A DNA stretch of 64,000 nucleotides, taken from NCBI GenBank assembly GCA_958298945.1, contig OY282605.1, positions 8,765,811-8,829,810 of the forward strand, given 5' to 3'. Position numbers and translations under genes: made by a program. Source of the DNA: Atherix ibis (lineage: Eukaryota > Arthropoda > Insecta > Diptera > Athericidae). Within the stretch, counting starts at the first letter, position 1, and each line of letters opens with the position of its first letter. The notes under the pieces are model-generated. The model did no database searches. It was given only the letters and a program-made list of their open reading frames with translations, and had not been told where the DNA came from. Below, piece after piece: positions 56,400 to 64,000 of the stretch.

Positions 56400-57400
56400 T
56401 TTTCCCCAACGGATGGGGTTTTTCGAATATACTCGCTATTTGATTTTTTTTTCTGATGATTTGAACATTAGTTATTATAAAAATGGAAGAGTTTCTAAGG
56501 TTTGTACAATATTTATTTTTCCGAAGCCTTTTTATTGAGCTAAAAAAATCCACATATCACAGATTTTTCAATAGGGATTTTTCATGCCAATAGATGGCGT
56601 TGCTTGAATATGATTGCTACTTAAAAAAAAAACATAATTTTTCATATTCTGTATTAGAAAATTGTTTCGATGATTGGAAAATTAGTTATCATAAAAATGC
56701 AAGAGTTTCTAATTTTTGTTTTTATTTTACTAAAATTACTGTTGGAATACTGATAAGTGAAAAAGGTCCATTTTAATTTGAAGTTAGCGGAGCTTTTTTA
56801 TATTCATCCAAAAAATGTAGAGTTTTCAATAGCGATTTTTTCCTAACAGATGGCGTTGCTTGCATATGATTGCAATTACAAAAAGAAACTTCATCTTCAA
56901 TTTTAATTTTTTTTATTAATGTATAAAAGAAAAAAAGTTTTCATAATTTTTGTCTTTGTTTCAGTAAAATTAATATGGAAATACTAATAAAAGAAAATCT
57001 TCTATTTGAAATTTCGTTGGCGGAGCTTTTTTATTCAACTAATGTGCTCACAATTAAAGTTTTTTTTTTGAGCACGAATAATTTTATCTGATAGAATAGA
57101 AAATAGAATAATTTAATTTGATTTTAAAAGAATAATAATGAAAAAAAAAGACAAAACAAAAAAGAGCTTTTTTCAAAAGTGAGTTTTTTTCCAACAGATG
57201 GCGTTATTTGAATGTGATAGAAACTTTATGTTTGGTTTTTGAAAAATTTTGGATTATTTATATTCAGTATTCAGTTTTCTTCAAATTGAAAGAGTTTTTT
57301 TTTTTAATTTTTCTCTTTGTTTCAGAAAAATTAATATGGGAATACTGATAAGACAAAAAAATTCATTTTATTTCTAACTTAACGAAGCTTTTTTTTAAGA
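56400..57400. repeat. Diverged tandem repeat, ~250-350-bp units
   Basis: AACAGATGGCGTTGCTTG-like phrases occur at 56590, 56847 and 57196 (weaker at 56409). Each is followed by a ATATGATTG or ATGTGATAG string, AAAATTAATATGGRAATACT and a GCGGAGCTTTTTT-type end. Copies are AT-rich and well diverged. No coding content. Confidence 0.7.
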
Positions 57401-59560
57401 TAATTTAAATATATTTTCTCTGACAACATAGTAAATAGAATAATTTTGTTTGATAGTAAAAAAATAACAAGGACAAAAAAAGACCAACAACAAAAATATT
57501 GTAATATAAAAAAGAGCTTTCGATACTATTTGAATACCAAATTGATCGATTTCGTACGCCATTTAATACAATTGAATACCAACTGAATAAAAATAAAAAA
57601 ATTACTGTGAATTTTAAAAAAGTTAGCTGCTCTCAAAATAATGATTTATTCGGAAAATATGGAAATTAAAACGAGAAAATAGTGTAAAAATAATAAATGA
57701 AAAGTTCGATATGCTAAATAGAAAAGAGCATGTGAATTTGGCGGGTTGTCCTTGTAAGGGAAAATCAATAAAACGTTTTTGAATCGGGAACTAATATTAA
57801 AGGTAGTGTGGGGGTTGGAAATAATTTTTTTTTTCTAATAAAAAAAAATTATAATTTGAGAAAATTTAAAAACAAGAATATTATTAAAAAGATGGTCTAG
57901 AAATAATAATCAAAAGTTAATTTTTTGTGGATAAATTAAGTAACCGTAAAAAGGAGAAAATATTTCCTTTCAATTTAAAAGAAGGACTGAAATTTTTCAA
58001 TATATCTGAAAATATATTTATACAATATTTGTACATTAATCATAAATCACCCTTCAAGGATTCGAGTAAACAGTAGCAATAGGATAATCAGCAATTTATA
58101 GTGAAATGGAAGAGGAAGGATATTCCCTTGTGAAGTGAGAAATATAAGAAGAGAGTTTGAACGATATAGGCTACTGAAACCTGTCGAAAATTGCGAAAAT
58201 TGATTGAAATGCCAAACGAAAGAAGGGTTGCTAACGCGTCCATCACTTACTATATAATAAAGAATCCATACCCTTGCCGTGTAGTGTCTATAAGACGAAC
58301 AGGAAGATGATCTTCTAAACAAAGTTTGTGGACTAAAAGAAAAATCTGTCAATTGAAAAGCTCCTCAGCAGACAGGTGTGCTCAAGTTCTTATTTGACTT
58401 ACCTTGGTAATAGTAGCTATTTATGCACATTTGTTTATTTTATTTTTAGACTTTAATACATTCGACTCTGTCAACTTTATTGAATTATGTAATCAGTTTT
58501 GTATATTATTTCCCTTTCAAATAACATCTTTTTTAAATCGTTCTTATTTTGCTAAAGAAAAAAAACTCTTTTATTTTTATTTGTGTTTATAAATTTTTTG
58601 GTTTAAAAAAAACCTAGCAGAAATTCTAAAGTTTTTTTGTTCCGTTTGTGGAGAGATTCGCTGGTGGATATGTAATTTATAACAGAAAAAAAGGATACTT
58701 TATCGAATTTATCATTTTGTATAAGATAATCCGTTTTAGAAGAAAAATATTGTTGGTTTCAGATATTTTCTTTTTCAAAATATATTTTCCTATAAATCTT
58801 TTTGTTTAATTTTATTATATATCTGCAACTAAATAAACATTTTGGAAAGTAGATTTTAAGACGAAGACAGTACACTAACAGGACAGGAATATGTAGTAGT
58901 AAACTCCCATTGGTGTGTGTCTTTATACATTTTAATTTTCATGAGATCTGGTGGCCAATTTCTTTTCAAATAATGTCGAGTCTTTATGGGAAAAGTAACA
59001 GGGGAGATTTTTTTTCCAAAAAATGGAATAAAACTTTTTATAACGAGAAATGGACATTTTTTTTAAAAAGAACTTTTAATAACAAGAAAGGGTGTTCCCT
59101 TTTTTTAGTTACGATGAATAACTTTCTAACGAACAAAGAACGATATTTCGAAAGGGTTCTGGATTGAAGGGGTGGGATTCGAGATTAATTGGAATGCTAA
59201 GTAGAATTCGTAGTTTAATTACCGTACGTCCAAATTGGTTTTGAAATTGTGTTGTCGATTAAGAGTTTGTTTTTTTTGGTGCAAGTTTTGATCGATTGTC
59301 CGGAAGTCTGAGTAATCGCCGATAACGTCTGTTATTTTTATGTCTTTTTAATGCTTTGCGAGGTTCTAGGTTAATCTTGTGCCTAGGTACATTCACAGTT
59401 TATTAGAAAAATATTGCCGTTAAGGTCTTAAGGAGGATGGATGGTCGGTATTCAGTAGAAGGTGAAGGTAATATTAAGATTCTTTGCCTCATTTACCTTC
59501 ACTCTCCACCTCTTAAATCAGTCTTAAACAATTTAGCTATAAGATTGTAAGGACCTAGAA
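57401..59560. other. AT-rich DNA, no gene recognised
   Basis: Mostly low-complexity. A slightly richer patch at 58040-58330 has no recognisable frame. Confidence 0.45.
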
Positions 59561-60110
59561 CTTATTTGAACATTTGTTTGGGGGTATAAAAATGGCGGAA
59601 TATATATTCGAAAGGAAAAGTTAAATAAAAATCACTTAAAATTGAGATTCTGATAAAAAAATGTGCATTAAATATAACATGTCCGCCACAAGACTTGTTA
59701 TAGGTCTCGATTCTTTTGAGGTAATTTTTTGGCGGATGTTGATTTTTAGATGCTCTTAAATTTGACGATCTTCTACGAAGCACTATTAGGGAAAGTCCAA
59801 CGGTGTGCCGATCTTTGATATTACCAAATCTCAAAATTACCTGTCCTAGGAACTTGACGAGCAATAAAGCCAAAATTTGTCGTATTGTGTGGTATGTGGC
59901 GTCGTTTTGCACCGGATTAAAATCTTTAAGTTTGGACTGATCTCAAAGAAATACGGACTAATGACACCTTTAGACAAAAATAAACATCAAACAGTCACTT
60001 TTCGCGGGAACAATGACTTCTCTTAAGTCACTTGTGGGTTTTCAGAGCCCCATATATGGTAATTTTGCTTATTGACGTATCCACCGAGCGATTCCATGTT
60101 CGGTAGGTTT
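59561..60110 (-). mobile_element. DD41D-type transposon fragment
   Basis: The minus strand keeps IWGSENPQVT (about 60060-60030), VISPYFF, then TTPHTTQYDKFWLYC-like sequence where WFQQDGATCHT is expected, and HLKINIRQ (about 59750). It ends at CGGHVIFNAHFF (about 59695-59660), like the GGHLNDIIF C terminus. Highly decayed; no intact catalytic Asp seen. Confidence 0.65.
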
Positions 60111-60259
60111 CAATTCTTGTCTGGGTTGAACTTTATAGGAATGGAGATGTAAGAGCAAAATAAAAATGCGCCATAATGTGTCCCAATGTCAAGCCTAAAT
60201 GCTGAAGTGCGCTATGACCGTTATAGAAGTGGCCCGATAATCCTTTGTTGAGGAATACC

Positions 60260-61010
60260 AGCTGTTACAGAAGATATTCCGGAACACTTAGTGTTACTTG
60301 GTTTCAAAGCATCCTCTTTAGAAAGAAAAGAGTACTATCCTGATGTGTTTCTTGATATTAAGTGAAGCCAAGAACATTCCTTTCCAACCGAAACTTCCAG
60401 GCAAATAAATCCAACAAACTCTCCAATCTTTGATATTGACTGGTGTTCCACAGGGAAGTACACTTGAACCTATCTTCTATATCCGATATCCCAATCTGCC
60501 CCAATACCTTCTTTGCTAAAAACGCCGATGATACGGCCTGTCCTGCATCTATCGAAAATTACTAATATGCTTCCAAAATTCTCCAAACCCAAATTCAAAT
60601 TCTCCAGAACTGGTTTACCTACCAGGTGGAGAATAAAAGTCAATAAACGTAACTTTTACTCTCTACCATGAACCATGTCCTCCCATATACCTTAATGGCA
60701 GCACCGAAGTTTGGTAACTAGGACTGAACTTAGACAAACGCTTCATATGAAACCCACATACAAGACTTAAAACACAATAACAAAAAAGGCGACACCGACA
60801 AGTACTCCGACTTCTAGACAAACGTTCTAAATTTACTGTAGACAGCAAAGTATTTTTAAACAATATTGACGTACGGACTGAAACCAATATGGACTTACGG
60901 ACTATAACTCTGGTAGGTCCATATTGGTTGCAGTCCGTAAGTCCATATTGGCTGTATCTCGTTATAAAAAGTTCCATTTGCGTGTCTCAAATTATACTAA
61001 TCCTCTTGTT
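60260..61010 (+). mobile_element. Jockey-clade reverse transcriptase fragment
   Basis: Broken plus-strand frames read EYYPDVFLDIK (RT first Asp, about 60335-60365), a short deletion, TFLSNRNFQANKSNKLSNL, LTGVPQGSTLEPIFYI (about 60432-60480), FFAKNADDTACPASI (the catalytic FADD box, here NADD, about 60510-60555), a CPPIYLNGS-like block and LLDKRSKFT then LKPIWTY-like sequence. The latter is rearranged into inverted repeats (60873-60955). Inactive through frameshifts although both catalytic Asp of ADD remain. Confidence 0.78.
60873..60955. repeat. Nested inverted repeats at the end of the Jockey fragment
   Basis: GGACTGAAACCAATATGGAC (about 60876) is the near-perfect reverse complement of GTCCATATTGGTTGCAGTCC (about 60917). 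AATATGGACTTACGGAC (about 60887) is the exact reverse complement of GTCCGTAAGTCCATATT (about 60934). Confidence 0.85.
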
Positions 61011-61017
61011 CAAGAAA

Positions 61018-62285
61018 TATGGGGTGGTCCATCCAGCGGTTCCATTTTGAACCACTATTTATTTGAAGTACTTGAGTGTTAAATGTCTTCATGAATTGAC
61101 ATATTGTTAGTTGAAAGTCAGAATTTTACGAAATGGTAATCCATACGCTTGAAGAAAAACTGGGAAATATTGAGAACTTACTTCCAAAGTGGTGAGTCTT
61201 CAACCCAAACTGTGAGAAATTGAAAAAAAAATGAGTAAAGATCGAATGCCATCACGTGAATTTGTGGGCAAATTCGTGAAGCGAAAATTGCCAAAGCAAC
61301 TCATTCCCGCTCTAAGACAGTGCGCACGACCGAGAATATTGCCGCCGTTGCTGAAAATGTCAGTGATCATCCATCAACATCAACTCGTCACCGTTCTCAG
61401 GAATTGAACATTTCTCACACTTCTCTGTTGAGAATTTTGCACAAAGACCTCGGTATAAAAGCTTACAAAGTTTAATTAGTCCAACAGCTAAAGCCGCATG
61501 ACCATCCAATGCGTTTTCGGTTTGCCCAATGGGCTCAAGATCAATTGGCCGAAGATGAGCATTTTTACCGAAAAATCATCTTTTCGGATGAGGCCCATTT
61601 CCACCTCGGTGGGTATGTCAACAAACAAAATTGTCGCATCTGAGGCTCAGAAAATCCATACGAAAAGCCGATGCATCCACAACGAGTCACGGTTTGGTGC
61701 GGATTTTGGATGAAGGAGCCGCTGTTACGCTCAAAAGTGAGCGCTATCGTGGCATGCTCAACGAATTTTTGTTTCCAAAAGTTGAAGAGAATGGCATGGA
61801 CGACATTTGGTTTCAACAGGACGGGGCCACTTGCCACACAGCCAACGTAACAATCCAACTTTTGAGCACTGCTTTAGAAAACCGAATAATCAGTCGAAAT
61901 TCTGATGTAAATTGGCCGCCTCGGAGCTGTGATTTGAGCCCTTTGGATTATTTTCTGTGGGGAGCCGTTAAGGATAAATATTACGCAAGCCATCCAGAGA
62001 CAATTGATACCTTGAAACACGAAATCAAAGTTGCCATTGAAGAGATACAGGCCCGGACAATCGAAAATGTACTGAAAAATTGGGTCGAGCGAAAGGGGTA
62101 CTGTAACGCCAGCAGTGGCAGTCATTTAAATGATATTGTGTTTCATTCTTAAATTTCAAGGTTCAGTCTTTTTAACCAAATCGGAAATTTGAAAGAACAT
62201 ACGCTAGTTTTTTTTTTAATTTACTTTTTAAAATGGAACTTTTTCTCCTAAAAATACCCATCGAAGACCTCATAACCTTTCGCGT
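61018..62285 (+). mobile_element. Near full-length DD41D-type transposon
   Basis: Best-preserved copy of this family. GTTCCATTTTGAAC near 61040 and GTTCCATTTTAAAA on the minus strand near 62235 probably mark the terminal repeats; exact ends are uncertain. The transposase begins in a broken frame near 61130 and ends at 62152. See the pseudogene entry for domains. Confidence 0.8.
61150..62152 (+). pseudogene. DD41D transposase, frameshifted
   Basis: Collinear blocks: YFQSGESSTQTVRN (N-terminal HTH), RTTENIAAVAENV and RSQELNISHTSLLRILHKDL (HTH 2, about 61330-61455), a TAA where Gln is expected (about 61474), QLKPHDHPMRFRFAQWAQDQ, FYRKIIFSDEAHFHLGGYVN (first catalytic Asp), a TGA for Trp (RI-stop-GSEN, about 61641), PQRVTVWCGFW, a short deletion, then a clean frame 61631-62152: LNEFLFPKVEENGMDDIWFQ, QDGATCHTANV (second Asp) and WPPRSCDLSPLDYFLWGAVK (third Asp). 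Forty-one residues separate the last two Asp, the spacing reported for rosa/Visitor-type elements. The C terminus GSHLNDIVFHS is intact. Confidence 0.88.
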
Positions 62286-64000
62286 TAATTAATACTACTA
62301 TTCAAATCTGCTTGTTACTATGTTGTAGTTTTAGATATCTGTAAAAATCAAAAAAAGAAAACCATAATATTATTATAATAAAGGGAAAGATTCGATTTCA
62401 AAATAAGATACTGTATGAAAGAAAGGTCGCCCATGAGCTGCTATCATAAAAAGTGTCCTTTCTCGTAAAATAATTAAAAATCAAATGGAATTTATATAAA
62501 GCAAAATAAATATTATAATTAATTTAAAATAATTTTACTTAGTAAATATTTTTTATGACTAACTAACTAAAACAATAAAAAATATTATTATTAACAATTG
62601 CCAAAACGAATAGCTTATCATCATTTTCTGTGTTAATTGGGATGCTGATTGCCAAAAAAAAAATAATATATTCAATTTACACTCGAACCGAACAATATTA
62701 AGTCTGTTGAATATAATTGACTTAAACCAAAAATTCTTGTCGAACTATGCAATTTGAAAAGTTGATTATTAATGCAAGTAATACCACAGCAGTTCCACTT
62801 ACAAATCGAAAATATTACCAATTACATTGTAAAATTTCAGACGGCATTCCAAAGAGAACGTATTTTAATAATAAAAAAGAAAAGAAAAACAATTCAAACT
62901 GAACGAGCTTAAGGCAATCGATTTGTGTTTGTATTTACGAATTTACAAAATTTTCTACAATGCCGGTGGGAATTATTTAAATTGTGCTCGTTTCGGAAGT
63001 TCAGGCATACTTAAATAAATTGTTAGTTAACATCTTCAGTTACATACAAAAAACTACCCTTCCTAACCTAACTCATTCCAGTTTATATTGGCTAGTTCTG
63101 TGGAACGAATATTCAGGAAGCAACGAAGGAAAGAATCCAAATCAAAAGTCATGCCTGCCAAATTTCCTGTCTATTTTCTAACATTCACTCACACATACAA
63201 GAATGAATTCTGCTTTATGATTTCTTCTATGGCGAAGTGTTAAATTTTGATAAACTTCAATTCTTCCCGAAATGTCACCATTAACCAGTTACCTTCCCCC
63301 CTTCCCGTTCACTTAGTTGTTTGTTAGATGTTTGACAAATGATTTTATATAGAGAATCACACCCAACTGATCATAACCTAAGATTATTATATGGAAATAT
63401 CGTTGATGTGTCAGCAGCCATTTACGTGTGTTCTGTTGGTTGTTGATAGTGTTTTCAAATTCTAATTAAATAATGCCAACGACGACTGAGTAGCATGAGT
63501 AATTAAGAGAATTTTCAAAATTGTTTCATTGCTAATTATTTGTAGACTGAATTCTATACAAATATAGTGTCATACGATTTGTAAACTTCAACCATAATTT
63601 TATTATTAATTAGACTTGTATATATGAAAGGATAAATCGGAAAGTTAATTTCGTAAATTGTTGATTTTTGGCTATGATATCCCGGTTCTGTCTGACATGT
63701 CTAACTATTTCGATTTGTAGGCTCTTTTTTTTTGCTTACAATAAATTGATAGTTGTGATTGTTTTTACTTGAAGATACAGAAAGGATGAAAATTTTAATA
63801 GGAAAGTAGGACTTTAAGGGATATCAGTTTCTTCTATTGATTTATTGCATTTTAGATAATTTTTTTATACTATCGGGTGTTTTTTTTTATGAGTGTTAGA
63901 AAGTAATAACAATAAATTAAATTTGGAATATTATTTTTTTAATCGAAAGATATTTTTTTTGAGATTAGAGATTGAAAATAGTTTTAGGAATATGGCCACC
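62286..64000. other. AT-rich DNA, no gene recognised
   Basis: No exon, transposon terminus or array recognised up to the window end. Confidence 0.45.

Overview
The window looks like AT-rich, gene-poor insect (at least arthropod) nuclear DNA. The evidence is many decayed mariner-like DNA transposons of several subfamilies, DD41D-type transposons with the N-terminal HTH common in insects, and fragments of R1-clade and Jockey-clade non-LTR retrotransposons. There are no operons, rRNAs or dense coding. I could not identify the species. Only one stretch looks like a confident host coding exon (23270-23364, a C-terminal exon ending in TGA). A few other coding-like blocks (5882-6097, 9734-9997, 20151-20690, 38104-38451) remain unassigned.

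Layout. 1-12.5 kb: a mauritiana-type mariner cut by the window edge, an abundant irritans-like mariner called family A here, DD41D remnants, a mellifera-like mariner (7003-8981) broken by two later insertions, and a deleted cecropia-type mariner carrying a perfect 33-bp fold-back. 15.4-19.0 kb: a nest in which a Jockey-clade element (minus) is joined to an R1-clade element (plus) and broken by an almost intact 1291-bp mellifera-type mariner (17701-18991) with matching TIRs, TA target duplication, a full DD34D triad and one nonsense codon. 23.7-24.6 kb: a tandem array whose ~188-bp monomer is a 62-63 codon piece of the family A transposase, readable across several monomers. 27.7-32.3 kb: R1, cecropia-type, family A and a long-ORF irritans-like mariner. 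33-41 kb: DD41D and mellifera-like copies, one with a recent 361-bp tandem duplication. 43.1-44.3 kb: a ~71-bp tandem array of about 16 units, readable antisense as a 24-residue repeat and abutting the 3' end of a family A mariner. 46.7-57.4 kb: more mariner, Jockey, RNase H-bearing LINE and DD41D pieces, plus a 110-bp repeat and a diverged 250-350-bp repeat. 59.5-62.3 kb: a DD41D fragment, a Jockey RT fragment and a near full-length DD41D element.

Nothing here works together as a pathway. The coherent story is transposon decay: nested insertions give relative ages, and several elements were turned into tandem or palindromic DNA by internal duplication, including two independent tandem arrays associated with family A mariner. 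Subfamily names rest on remembered motif patterns and on what can be read by eye; no database search was possible.
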